Assembly (NCBI RefSeq): GCF_018449515.1
Contig: NZ_JAAVUQ010000033.1
Coordinates: 1-64,000 of the forward strand
Origin: Caballeronia sp. dw_19
GTDB lineage: Bacteria > Pseudomonadota > Gammaproteobacteria > Burkholderiales > Burkholderiaceae
Reading direction: 5' to 3'
Length of the DNA stretch: 64,000 bases
The notes under the pieces were generated by a model. It was not told the DNA's origin. It ran no database searches and worked only from the letters and a program-made list of their open reading frames with translations. Numbering within the stretch: the first letter of the stretch is position 1; every line of letters begins with the position of its first letter. Of this stretch, positions 36,372-44,821 are shown in pieces. The position numbers were made by a program, and so were the translations under genes.

Positions 36372-36664
36372 TGCGGCAGAACGTGTTTACCCCGTGCGAC
36401 GATGACGTGAAACGGCCGCGCGGGTTATTCACCGTTTATGTTGAGAACCCTGTGGATAACGTGTCTGGCGACCATCTAAGCGCTTGATGTAGCTCGGATT
36501 TGAGCCGCTGCCTCGGTTTGGTCAGCGGCGCGTCGCGCCGGGAAAATCCGCTTGGTCCTGACCTCGACAACGGGAATCACCCGACCTGCGGTGCCAGCGC
36601 GAATGACCCGCATCGAGCACGCTGGGACACGTGCCGCGCGAGCATCGCCTTCTACAATGCGTCC
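36372..36664. other. Intergenic region upstream of the AraC-GyrI gene
   Basis: About 290 bp with no gene. It contains TGTGGATAA at 36451-36459, a perfect match to the reverse DnaA-box consensus, and a near match TTATTCACC at 36424-36432; two alone are not evidence of an origin. Confidence 0.4.
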
Positions 36665-37612
36665 ATGCCGCCGCCTATTTCCAGACCGACATCCGATCGC
36701 CACGCTGACTTGATTGCCCGCGCGCTGGCCCATGCAGAGAGTCATCTCGACGAACCGCTAACCGCCGAAACCCTCGCCGATTGCGCTGCCATGTCGCGCC
36801 ATCATTTTCATCGGATGTTTCGCGCTTATACGGGCTGCACGGTGGCGAACTATGTGACCTTGCTGCGGCTTCGACGCGCCTGTGCGCTGCTGGTCAGCGG
36901 CCATGAAGCGGTATCGGATATTGCGTTGAAGGTGGGCTACGAGTCCGCACAGGCACTCGCCAAAGCAATGCGCCGTGATCTCGACACCACGCCGACGGAT
37001 GTGCGTCGAGGCAATGTCCCCGCATGGAACGACCTTTTTACACATTGTCGCGAACCCGATTTTCCCTCTGCTCTCAAAGGAGCCGCCGTCATGCAAGTCT
37101 CTCGAATGACCCACTTGCCCGAGGGCATCGTCGCCCTGACCGCCACGGGGCGCGGCATGGTCGACAACAACATGATGCGGGCAGCGCAACAGGCATTTGG
37201 CGAGCTGATGCAAGTAGTGAATGGCGCGGGCCTTCGCGATCAGGTGTCGAGTTACATGAGCGTGGTTCCCGACGACCCCAAAGGTCCTGACGATCCGCAT
37301 TGCCGTTTTGTCGCGGGCCTGGTGTTCGGTTATTCGATGGCCACAGGCAGCGGGCAGTGCGAGCAACCGGACGGCCTGGCACTTTCCGGCACGCTGAACT
37401 GGCAACCGATCGCAAGCGGCCGCTATGCGGTTTTCACCCACGTCGGTCCTTATACGACGTTGCATCGCACATGGAAGGCGGCGTATCGGGACTGGCTACC
37501 GTCATCGGGCGAACAGCTTCGCGACGAACCGCCGCTGGAGGTCAACCTGAACCGGCCCGAGGTCACTCCTCCGGAAGCGCTTCGGACGGAAGTGTGGCTG
37601 CCTTTGGTGTAG
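36665..37612 (+). CDS. AraC-family regulator with GyrI-like ligand domain
   Basis: Regulator of 315 aa. The AraC HTH lies at the N-terminus (about residues 20-115; DCAAMSRHHFHRMFRAYTGC and DIALKVGYESAQALAKAMRR). A GyrI-like/SOUL-type small-molecule domain occupies about 145-310, with GRYAVFTHVGPYTTLHRTWK containing the family's His-Val-Gly-Pro-Tyr motif. This Rob/BmrR-like layout usually binds hydrophobic drugs. Start ATG 36665; an open frame back to 36500 has no family similarity. Target genes unknown; the 2OG oxygenase is 400 bp downstream. Confidence 0.9.
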   Translation: MPPPISRPTSDRHADLIARALAHAESHLDEPLTAETLADCAAMSRHHFHRMFRAYTGCTVANYVTLLRLRRACALLVSGHEAVSDIALKVGYESAQALAKAMRRDLDTTPTDVRRGNVPAWNDLFTHCREPDFPSALKGAAVMQVSRMTHLPEGIVALTATGRGMVDNNMMRAAQQAFGELMQVVNGAGLRDQVSSYMSVVPDDPKGPDDPHCRFVAGLVFGYSMATGSGQCEQPDGLALSGTLNWQPIASGRYAVFTHVGPYTTLHRTWKAAYRDWLPSSGEQLRDEPPLEVNLNRPEVTPPEALRTEVWLPLV

Positions 37613-38019
37613 CGAACAGGTTTCGCTTGCGCCGATGAACCGATCGAGGCTCCCAGGGCGCGAGTGGACCAAACGCTCAACATGCCTGCATCATCGATGC
37701 AAACCCGCTCACCAAAGCAAAGCAAAACATCCGGCTGGAAAAGCCAGCGCAAAAGCCCAGGGCAACACCTTGGCGCCATACGCTTCGCCCACGGCGATCG
37801 CAATGTTGATGCTCACGGGCGATTGAACGGCACGAGGCGCCGGTCAACCGGCCAGAGCACCGCGAGTCCGCGTCACTGGAACAGTCAGGAGCCGGTGTTA
37901 ATATCTACCGCTCAGATTAAAGCCCCACCCCGCTCATATCCGATACCCGCTTAGGTCCAGTCTCGCCTCGGACGGCCGCCCGAATTTCCACCCAGCACCT
38001 TCATTCGAAGGAACCCGCA
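37613..38019. other. Gene-free stretch with possible coding remnant
   Basis: About 400 bp with no annotated gene. On the minus strand, a frame ending at a stop at 37709-37711 reads INIAIAVGEAYGAKVLPWAF, then ALAFPAGCFALLW, which looks like the hydrophobic end of a membrane protein broken by a frameshift near 37810. The protein family was not recognised. Confidence 0.35.
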
Positions 38020-38655
38020 GTGATCCGATCGCAACCGCCGGCGCATTCCGATGCGTCCGGAGATGACCTGCATCGTCATATTGTCGATGCCGTTCATGAA
38101 CATGGCTGGTCGGAGCAGGACATTTTCTTGCCGCCGGATCTGACCCTCGCGCTGGCGCTGGAATGCGCGGCACTCGCGGCGGCCGGGAAGCTGACCCAGG
38201 CGCGTGTCAGCCAGGGCGCGGCACGCTCGCTGCAACCTGGCGTGCGCGGCGACCGGATCCGGTGGCTGGAGACGGGTCAGTCGGACGCGTGCGACCGTTA
38301 TCTCGCGATCATGGAAACACTTCGTATCGCATTGAATCGCGGCCTGTTCCTGGGTCTCGATGAATACGAAAGCCACTTTGCGTTCTACGCACCGGGCGCT
38401 TCATACATGCAGCACCGTGACCGGTTTCGCCACGACGACAGCCGGACCGTATCCGTGATCGTCTATCTGAATGCGGACTGGCTGCCCGAGCACGGCGGTG
38501 CTTTAAGGCTGCATCCGGAAGGTTCGAGCGCGCGAGATATCGCGCCGGTCGGCAACCGGATCGCGGTGTTTTTATCCGCCGACATGCTGCACGAAGTATT
38601 GCCCGCGACGCGCGACCGTTTATCGCTCACGGGATGGTTCAGACGCCGCGCTTAA
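38020..38655 (+). CDS. 2OG-Fe(II) oxygenase (prolyl 4-hydroxylase-like)
   Basis: Enzyme of 211 aa of the P4Hc family. The iron triad is visible: HRD in SYMQHRDRF (about residues 129-131) and the distal His in LHEVLPATRDRLS (near residue 191), with the 2-oxoglutarate-binding Arg immediately downstream. VYLNADWLPEHGGALRLHP forms the central jelly-roll strands. Substrate is unknown; such stand-alone enzymes hydroxylate proteins or small metabolites. Stand-alone gene, convergent with the AAA ATPase. Confidence 0.88.
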   Translation: MIRSQPPAHSDASGDDLHRHIVDAVHEHGWSEQDIFLPPDLTLALALECAALAAAGKLTQARVSQGAARSLQPGVRGDRIRWLETGQSDACDRYLAIMETLRIALNRGLFLGLDEYESHFAFYAPGASYMQHRDRFRHDDSRTVSVIVYLNADWLPEHGGALRLHPEGSSARDIAPVGNRIAVFLSADMLHEVLPATRDRLSLTGWFRRRA

Positions 38656-38682
38656 TGCTTAGTGCGCTTAAAGCGCGTGACG

Positions 38683-38715
38683 TCGCGGCTGGACCGTTTC
38701 CGGTTCCAGCCGCGA
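38683..38715. terminator. Strong stem-loop between convergent genes
   Basis: TCGCGGCTGGA (38683-38693) pairs with TCCAGCCGCGA (38705-38715); CCG/CGG extend it to the loop with one bulged T. It lies between the stop of the oxygenase gene and the stop of the AAA gene, so it can end both transcripts, although no T-run follows. A 13-bp palindrome GCGCTTAAAGCGC sits just before it at 38664-38676. Confidence 0.55.
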
Positions 38716-38763
38716 TGCGCATTGACCGCTCGTGTCAAGCGCGAAGGTTAAAAAGCGCGTTCG

Positions 38764-39900
38764 TCAGCCCGGAGCATCCTCACCCAGGGTGCATTGTTCA
38801 CGGATCCACTGCGCGAACGCTTCATCTTCAAAGCGATATTCACCATGCGCCAGTTTGGTCACGATGTTGTCGGCCTGAAGCCGGCGCAACGAATGCGCGG
38901 GCGTGTTCATCGGCGGCGCTTTGGGCAAGCCGAGCAAGGTCCCGAGTTGCTCCCGCGCCGCCTGACTATGAAAGTCCGAAACCATGCCGTCGGCCATCAT
39001 GCCGAGCAGCGCGCGGTCGGCTGGCAACAATCCGGTCCACTGCCGCTTGAATTGCGCGTTGTTGAACACGTGCTCTTTGGTGAATTGCAACGCCGCTTCG
39101 GGACCATCGAACGGATACGTAAGATGCCGCTCCAGAAAACGCCGGAAGAATTCAGGCGTGCTGTTGAGCTGATCGAAAGCCGCGACCGCATGTTTCATCG
39201 AGAGCTGATGCTTGGCAATGGTATTGACCTTCTCCACCATGAACTCGAGGAAATCGCGACCGAGCAGCGGAAAAGGTTCAAGGGGCGCCCAGTTGAAAAA
39301 TGGCTCGGACGAGCGTCCGAACATGGTTCGCAAGGTCGATTCCGAACTGCCGGCAAAGATCACTTTCAGCCGATCCTTGCGAACGTCCAGCCCGGCACGC
39401 AGCGCATGCGCAAAATTCGAGTGGGTCGCGGCAGCAAGAACCTGCGCTTCATCTATGATCAGAAGCAGCGGTTTCGGCTGGGAATCGAAGGCCTTGAGCG
39501 CGTCCGATAAAAGCGTGCCGACATACTTCTTGTCCTCCGCCGATAATTCCGCCTCGACCGACGCCTCGCCGAATGCAGGAATCTTGCCCGTGGCTTTGAG
39601 CTTCCTGACCGGATTTTTGGCTTGACGTGCAAGCCTGGTCCACCAGTTAGGCTCGATAGCGCCGTAGAGGGCACCGACCAGCGCGCCGGCGGGCTCCTCG
39701 TCGTCGTCCCACAGGTTCACGTACGCGCTCAGGTAACCGCCCGCCATGGCTGCCGGGATGAGGTCTTTCAGCAGAAATTCAGTTTTACCCATCCGCCGCC
39801 GTGCGAACAGCGTGCGCGCGGAAGAAAGACCCAGCCCGAACAGGTTCAGATAACCTGCAGCGAGCTCAGGACGAGAAAAATGCCATTGATCGGGTTTCAT
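38764..39900 (-). CDS. AAA-type ATPase of unknown function
   Basis: P-loop protein of 378 aa. Walker A reads TLFARRRMGKTEFLLKDLI (residues 30-48; the RRRxGKT form seen in archaeal-type STAND/AAA ATPases), Walker B is LLLIIDEAQVL (near residue 147), and the sensor-like GSSESTLRTMFGRS follows. The C-terminal part has a winged-helix look (ALLGMMADGMVSDF; SLRRLQADNIVTKL), which suggests nucleic-acid binding. Next gene upstream on the same strand is unrelated. A perfect inverted repeat in front of the ATG suggests autoregulation. Function unknown; AAA partners of transposition or defence are possibilities only. Confidence 0.8.
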   Translation of the reverse strand: MKPDQWHFSRPELAAGYLNLFGLGLSSARTLFARRRMGKTEFLLKDLIPAAMAGGYLSAYVNLWDDDEEPAGALVGALYGAIEPNWWTRLARQAKNPVRKLKATGKIPAFGEASVEAELSAEDKKYVGTLLSDALKAFDSQPKPLLLIIDEAQVLAAATHSNFAHALRAGLDVRKDRLKVIFAGSSESTLRTMFGRSSEPFFNWAPLEPFPLLGRDFLEFMVEKVNTIAKHQLSMKHAVAAFDQLNSTPEFFRRFLERHLTYPFDGPEAALQFTKEHVFNNAQFKRQWTGLLPADRALLGMMADGMVSDFHSQAAREQLGTLLGLPKAPPMNTPAHSLRRLQADNIVTKLAHGEYRFEDEAFAQWIREQCTLGEDAPG

Positions 39901-39909
39901 GTTTCAAAC

Positions 39910-39949
39910 TATATCATCACATTTTAAATATATCAAAACTGATGATATA
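39910..39949. repeat. 10-bp inverted repeat upstream of the AAA ATPase
   Basis: TATATCATCA (39910-39919) and TGATGATATA (39940-39949) are perfect reverse complements, separated by a 20-bp AT-rich spacer, within 50 bp of the AAA start codon. The spacing places the arms three helical turns apart. The arms lie where the promoter must be, so they are candidate operator half-sites for an autoregulator. Confidence 0.55.
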
Positions 39950-39958
39950 ACTTGATAG

Positions 39959-41518
39959 TCAGCGTCCCCTATCCTTTCCAGGATTCCCTTCCTCCGTCAG
40001 CCGCCTTGCCGCTTCGCGCTTTAAAACCGCCCGGTCGATCTTGTTGGTCGACGCGAGCGGAAACGCATCGACGAACCAGACTTGCCGCGGATGCTGATAG
40101 GCCGGGGCGTGCTCCAGCGCGAACGCCTTCACCTCCTCCGCGCTCAATTGCGCCCCCGGTTTCAGCACGACAAAGGCCACGGGTTTCGTACCCTTGATCG
40201 CATCGTCGACGGGAATCACGCTCGCTTGCTGGATTGACGGATGCCACTCGAGCATCTTTTCTACATCACCCGGGAAGATGTTTTCTCCACCGGAAACGAA
40301 CATGTCGTCGCGTCGTCCGATGAACGTGTAGAAGTCGTTTTCATCGCGGCGGAATACATCGCCGGTGCGATAAAAGCCGTCCGGCGTGATCGGCGTCGCC
40401 AGGTCCGGGCGGTTGTGATATCCGTTCATCAGCCCCGCGCTGCGCATCTCCAGTTCGCCTTCGCTCGCGAGCTCGCCGTTCGTATCGATGAGACGAAGTT
40501 CCACTTGGCGGTGCGCCGCGCCGATCGCGTGCGTTGGCATAGGCAAGCCCGCGGGATGCGGTCCAAACACGACCGGCCCACCCTCGGTCGTGCCATACGC
40601 GTTGATGACCGTCGCGTTCGGCAGCAGCGCGTGAGTCCGCTCGAGCAACGCACCACTGACCGGCGCCGAGCCCATCCGCACATAACGCACCGACGACAAA
40701 TCCGTGCGCGCAAGCAGTTCATGCTCCTGCATCATCATGGCGATCATCGGCGGCACGGAAGTGAGCCACGTGCAGCGATAAGTATCGATAGCGCGAATGT
40801 AATTGCGCGCGTTGAAAGCGGGCATCAACACGGTCGTGGCGCGAGCGCTCAACGTAAGGAACACCAGCGCGAGCGCGTTCATGTGGTAAAGCGGCGCGGC
40901 GATCAGCACACGCTCACCGCTCAGTGGCTGCGCTTTCAAGCGCGTCTCGACCACCCAGAGATGACTCGCGTGCGAAAGCACGACGCCCTTGGGCCGCCCC
41001 GTGGAACCCGATGTATAGAGGAACAAAGCGGCTTCGTTTTCGTGTGGAACGACGGGCACGAAGGTCGGGCCGTGCGATTTTTCCGCTGCAATAAACGATT
41101 GAAATCCCTGCGCACCAGGGGCTTCCTCTTGACCACCGAACACCACGCGCGGCAGGGTCGCAGGCGCATCGCCTACCCGCTGGGAATCTGTGAAGACGAG
41201 ACGCGCTCCGCTATCCGCGATCACGTCCGCAATCAGCGCGCGTGGGAATTTATAGTTGACCGGCACGGCGACCAGCCCCGCGCGCATGATGCCCAGCATC
41301 GTCGCGACATAGTCCGCTGAATTGGCCGCGAGCAATGCAACGCGCTCGCCTCGCGCGTACTGAGCGGCGAGCGTATAGGCCACTGCGTCGGCGAGCGCAT
41401 CGAGTTCAGCGAAGGTGTATCGGCGCTCGTTGAAACCATCGTCAAGGCCGATGATGGCGAGTGTATCGGCGCCCTCGCCGCGTGCAATCAGCGCGCCGAG
41501 ATTCGTCGGAAAAGTCAT
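39959..41518 (-). CDS. Class I adenylate-forming acyl-CoA/aryl-CoA ligase
   Basis: AMP-dependent ligase of 519 aa that activates a carboxylic acid to its CoA thioester. Motifs in order: P-loop LYTSGSTGRPKGVVLSH (near residue 170), INAYGTTEGGPVVFG (near 310), adenylate-binding YRTGDVFRRDENDFY (near 385) and C-terminal lysine region STNKIDRAVLKREAA (near 500). Its start overlaps the VOC gene stop by 4 nt. It is the last gene of an eight-gene uptake-degradation operon, so it likely activates the acid that the ABC transporter imports. The substrate is not identifiable from sequence. Confidence 0.92.
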   Translation of the reverse strand: MTFPTNLGALIARGEGADTLAIIGLDDGFNERRYTFAELDALADAVAYTLAAQYARGERVALLAANSADYVATMLGIMRAGLVAVPVNYKFPRALIADVIADSGARLVFTDSQRVGDAPATLPRVVFGGQEEAPGAQGFQSFIAAEKSHGPTFVPVVPHENEAALFLYTSGSTGRPKGVVLSHASHLWVVETRLKAQPLSGERVLIAAPLYHMNALALVFLTLSARATTVLMPAFNARNYIRAIDTYRCTWLTSVPPMIAMMMQEHELLARTDLSSVRYVRMGSAPVSGALLERTHALLPNATVINAYGTTEGGPVVFGPHPAGLPMPTHAIGAAHRQVELRLIDTNGELASEGELEMRSAGLMNGYHNRPDLATPITPDGFYRTGDVFRRDENDFYTFIGRRDDMFVSGGENIFPGDVEKMLEWHPSIQQASVIPVDDAIKGTKPVAFVVLKPGAQLSAEEVKAFALEHAPAYQHPRQVWFVDAFPLASTNKIDRAVLKREAARRLTEEGNPGKDRGR

Positions 41519-42291
41519 GGTATGAATTCCAGCAAGGTATCGAAGCGAGGCAGCGCGACGAGCGCCCTTTGCATCTCGACGGACGCAGGGAAACCCGCTG
41601 CGTCCGCGCGCTCACCCACCGAGCGCCAGGCCGGCGTACGCACCGTGATCGCGGCATAACGCGGTCCGCGCGCAGCAATGTATTGCGCAGTCGTGCCAAA
41701 ACGCGCGTAGAAGTCAGCACGCGTCCAGTACACCAGTTCGAAGCCCGGCTCGATCTCACCGAGTTGCACATACGGTTCGGGCGCAACATCGATCAGATGC
41801 AGCGCGCTCAAACCCACCGCGCCATTCGGATGGCTCTGCCACTCGCTGCGGAAAACGAGCTCGGGCGTCAGGTGCTGGCAGAAATAGACGCGGCCTCCGT
41901 CAAGCTGGCCCGGCTTCAGCCGCACGGTGGTGAACCGCGCATCGGCGGGGGGCTCGCCGTCCAGTTCGACCGGCCGCGAGAAGGTCTGCGGCGGCGTCGC
42001 GTAGAAACCGGCACGCTGCAAGGTATTGAAGGTCGCAGCCGGATCGTCGATGCGGAACACGAGACCGTCGGGACCCAGCGGACTCGACACAATCTCCTCG
42101 CGCACGGTCTTGCCATCGGCAGGCAAGCCGATGAGTTCAAGATAGTGGTCATCGAACACGATCGCATGATTGATCGACCCGAGCGTGTGATACCCGCGCG
42201 GCGCAACCGTGAAGCCGAGTTGCTCGAAGGTGCGCTGAGCAGCGTCGGTATCGAAACGCGTGTTGATGACGAGATGGTCGAGCTTCAGCAT
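41515..42291 (-). CDS. Glyoxalase-like VOC protein
   Basis: Protein of 258 aa with an N-terminal glyoxalase-like domain (LDHLVINTRFDTDAAQRTFE, HTLGSINHAIVFDDHYLELIG). The metal-ligand type positions His-and-Glu appear in these two segments. Its ATG 42291 overlaps the thioesterase stop by one base (TGATG), which fixes the start; the upstream extension to 42654 is antisense-type noise. VOC enzymes in such operons typically isomerise or cleave a catabolic intermediate; here the reaction is unknown. Confidence 0.85.
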   Translation of the reverse strand: MLKLDHLVINTRFDTDAAQRTFEQLGFTVAPRGYHTLGSINHAIVFDDHYLELIGLPADGKTVREEIVSSPLGPDGLVFRIDDPAATFNTLQRAGFYATPPQTFSRPVELDGEPPADARFTTVRLKPGQLDGGRVYFCQHLTPELVFRSEWQSHPNGAVGLSALHLIDVAPEPYVQLGEIEPGFELVYWTRADFYARFGTTAQYIAARGPRYAAITVRTPAWRSVGERADAAGFPASVEMQRALVALPRFDTLLEFIP

Positions 42292-42722
42292 CAGGGGGTT
42301 GGGGTTACCGTTGCCGTTGAATAGGCGCCGCGGCCGCTGGCGACGAGCTTGCCGTCCTTGTCGAAGACCTGCGCTTCGGACACGGAGACCTGCGAGCCGA
42401 ACTTGATCACCTTGCCCTTCACGGTCAGGTCGCCCTGAAACGCGGCGCGATGATAGTCCACGCGAAGATCGATAGTGGGCACGCCCCGTCCGGTCTTCGA
42501 TACCAGCGCCCAGTCCGCCGCCAGGTCCACGAGTGCGGCGAGAATGCCGCCGTGCGTGTAGCCCTTGTCGGAATTCACGACCCATTCTTCGCGCCACGTG
42601 GCACGCAGCTCGATCTCGCCTTCGCTCACCGATACCACCTTCAAACCCAGCCATTCGTGAAACGGGCCGCGCCGCAAACGCGCCTCGATATCCTGCGCGC
42701 TCGGCAATGTTGCTTCGCTCAT
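42291..42722 (-). CDS. PaaI-family hotdog thioesterase
   Basis: Thioesterase of 143 aa. The hotdog core is visible in NSDKGYTHGGILAALVDLAA (about residues 50-69; the Gly-Gly and Asp of the PaaI/4HBT active site) and LRVDYHRAAFQGDLTVKGKV. Start ATG 42722 with GAGGA 8 nt upstream; the longer frame to 42749 is not needed. It follows the MDR dehydrogenase by 32 nt. PaaI-type enzymes release CoA from dead-end acyl-CoAs, fitting the ligase in the same operon. Confidence 0.9.
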   Translation of the reverse strand: MSEATLPSAQDIEARLRRGPFHEWLGLKVVSVSEGEIELRATWREEWVVNSDKGYTHGGILAALVDLAADWALVSKTGRGVPTIDLRVDYHRAAFQGDLTVKGKVIKFGSQVSVSEAQVFDKDGKLVASGRGAYSTATVTPTP

Positions 42723-42754
42723 GATGTTTTCCTCAGCGTATCTCATCAATAGAT

Positions 42755-43783
42755 TCAGGGGTTGACCACGACCTTACCCAGCACCTCGCGGTCGCGAATC
42801 AGGCGCAGTCCCTCGGCGGCTTGCTCAAGCGGCAAGGTCCGGTCGATGGCCGGCACCAGTTCTCCCGCCGCAATCTGATCGAGCAGCGCGCGCAGGTTTT
42901 CATCGTAGAAACTGTTCGAGCCGATGATCTTGAGTTCGAAGCTCCAGATGTATCGAAGGTCTTCGGCGGGTGCATGGCCAGCCGTTGCGCCGCATACGAG
43001 CAACGTGCCGCCGCGTTTCAGGCACTTCAGCGACGGCACCCAGGTGTCGCCGCCGGTGAAATTCACCACCACGTCCACCCCGCCCTCGTAAGTCCGGCGC
43101 TGGGGTTTGCCGTACTCGCCGATTGCCCACTTCGAAAAGTCCGTAGTCTTGTAGTTCACCGTATGATCCGCGCCGAGCGCTTTCAGTTGCTCGCACTTCT
43201 CGTCGCTGCCTGCACACGCGATCACCTCGGCGCCCAGTTGCTTCGCGATAAGAATGCACGCCGTGCCTACCCCGCCGCTTGCGCCGAGAATCAATACGCG
43301 GTCGCCTGCTTTCACGGTCTTGTGGGTGACCAGCATGCGGTGCGCCGTGCCGTACGCCACCGGCAACGCGGACGCGGCGTCGTAACTCACGGCATCGGGT
43401 AACGGAATCAACTGCCCGACCGACACCAGGCAGTATTGCGCCATGCCGCCATCGAGCATTTCGCCCATCAGGCCTTTCTCGGGATAAAGCGGATTCACGA
43501 GCACACGGTCTCCCGCCTTCCAGCCCTCCACGCCTTCACCCAATTCCGCAATTTCACCCGCCATGTCGAGACCGATCACCACCGGAAACGGCACCTTGAT
43601 CCCCGGCATGCCCTTCACGGTGAACACATCGTGGTAGTTGAACGACGACGCACGCACGCGGATCACCACATGCCCGGGTGTCGCCTTCGGCACGGGTTTG
43701 TCGGTCACCACGTGGAGTTGATCGAGGTCGCCGTGCTGGTTCAGCACGAGTGCCTTCATGGTCGATGGAATGCTGGTTGTCAC
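42755..43783 (-). CDS. Zinc-binding dehydrogenase / quinone oxidoreductase-like (MDR)
   Basis: Medium-chain dehydrogenase/reductase of 342 aa. N-terminal GroES-like part (VIGLDMAGEIAELGEGVEGW; KAGDRVLVNP), then Rossmann domain with NAD(P)-binding GASGGVGTACILIAKQLGA (near residue 168). The zinc-ligand cysteines expected of alcohol dehydrogenases are not evident, so it may be a zinc-independent quinone-oxidoreductase/enoyl reductase type. Located 15 nt after the binding-protein gene. Substrate unknown. Confidence 0.88.
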   Translation of the reverse strand: MTTSIPSTMKALVLNQHGDLDQLHVVTDKPVPKATPGHVVIRVRASSFNYHDVFTVKGMPGIKVPFPVVIGLDMAGEIAELGEGVEGWKAGDRVLVNPLYPEKGLMGEMLDGGMAQYCLVSVGQLIPLPDAVSYDAASALPVAYGTAHRMLVTHKTVKAGDRVLILGASGGVGTACILIAKQLGAEVIACAGSDEKCEQLKALGADHTVNYKTTDFSKWAIGEYGKPQRRTYEGGVDVVVNFTGGDTWVPSLKCLKRGGTLLVCGATAGHAPAEDLRYIWSFELKIIGSNSFYDENLRALLDQIAAGELVPAIDRTLPLEQAAEGLRLIRDREVLGKVVVNP

Positions 43784-43798
43784 AGTGTCTACTCCGTT

Positions 43799-44800
43799 TT
43801 ATTGGATTGATTTCGATGCGGCATACGGGCCGGTATCGAAGAGATCGGGGGGCAGCGTGCCTTTGATCACACCGCCATCCACGAAGATCTGATGCTCACG
43901 CTTGAGCGTCTCGAGATCGATCGGCTCGAAGGTCACGCGATTGATGTCCGACCAGCGCGCGGCATACGCTTGCGCGTCCTCGGCGGGAAGATTCGCGCTC
44001 TTTTGCAGGATTGCCGCGACGTCGTTCTGATGCGTTGCGCCCCATTGCAACGCCGTGCGCATGCCTGCGATCAGCTTCGCCACGTCCTGCGGATGCTGGG
44101 CCAGGTAATCCGCACGGATCGCGCTCACGCCTATATAGGGCGTTGCGTCGGATTTCGTCAGCTTCTTCCACTCAGCGCCAAAACTGCCGAGCCGCTTCAC
44201 CTTCAATTCCTTTAGTTGTGCAATGGTTACCGATCGCAACGCAGCGGCGTCGACCTGCTTTTGCACGAGGAACTGCGCGAGCCGCGCTTCATTTCCCGGG
44301 ACGATGGAAAAATCGTTCGCCTTGATGCCGTCGTTGCCCTGCAGCACCGCGGTGGCAATCGCCGCGACCGAACTGCCCGGTGGCGACATACCGACTTTCT
44401 TGCCGCGCAGGTCTGCGAGCGACTTGATCGGCGAGTCCTCAGGCGCGACGAATTCGACATCGGCCGGTTGCGTGGCAAGCACGATCTTCAACGGAACGCC
44501 CTCGGCCGCTGTGCTGAAAACAGCGGCGGCAGGTGCCGCGAATGCGAAGTCGATCGCGTTGGCGGCCAACGCGCGATTGGGCGCGTTGACGTCGGAGAAA
44601 CGAATGAAGGTAACGTCGAGGCCGCGTTGCTGCAGGAATTTTTGTGCCTCGAGTACCGCCCCGAAGCCCAGGCTCACGCCGCTCGTCCAATAGCCGATGC
44701 GCATGGGTTCGGCATGCGCCGTTTGCACAGTACCGAGCATCGCGGTCGTCGTAACGGCGGTTGCAACCGCCGCTCGCCTGAGTAGTAAAATGGCTTTCAT
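43799..44800 (-). CDS. ABC transporter substrate-binding protein (SsuA/NMT1-like)
   Basis: Periplasmic binding protein of 333 aa with a signal peptide (residues about 1-30, ending AHA-E). The mature part has the aliphatic sulfonate/taurine/nitrate-type fold: RIGYWTSGVSLGFGAVLEA at the start, GKKVGMSPPGSSVAAIA in the middle, and IRADYLAQHPQDVAKL later. It lies first in the transport-to-catabolism transition. The operon lacks sulfonate monooxygenases, so an aromatic or aliphatic acid is as likely as a sulfonate. Confidence 0.88.
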   Translation of the reverse strand: MKAILLLRRAAVATAVTTTAMLGTVQTAHAEPMRIGYWTSGVSLGFGAVLEAQKFLQQRGLDVTFIRFSDVNAPNRALAANAIDFAFAAPAAAVFSTAAEGVPLKIVLATQPADVEFVAPEDSPIKSLADLRGKKVGMSPPGSSVAAIATAVLQGNDGIKANDFSIVPGNEARLAQFLVQKQVDAAALRSVTIAQLKELKVKRLGSFGAEWKKLTKSDATPYIGVSAIRADYLAQHPQDVAKLIAGMRTALQWGATHQNDVAAILQKSANLPAEDAQAYAARWSDINRVTFEPIDLETLKREHQIFVDGGVIKGTLPPDLFDTGPYAASKSIQ

Positions 44801-44821
44801 GGTTCCTTGTTTCCCGTTAGA

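Noticed and set aside
36451..36459. TGTGGATAA, an exact DnaA-box match, with TTATTCACC nearby.
   Set aside because: A single 9-mer match is expected by chance in 64 kb; no cluster and no AT-rich unwinding element beside it.
42292..42654. Long N-terminal extension of the VOC gene.
   Set aside because: It runs through the thioesterase gene in another frame; the TGATG junction fixes the start at 42291.
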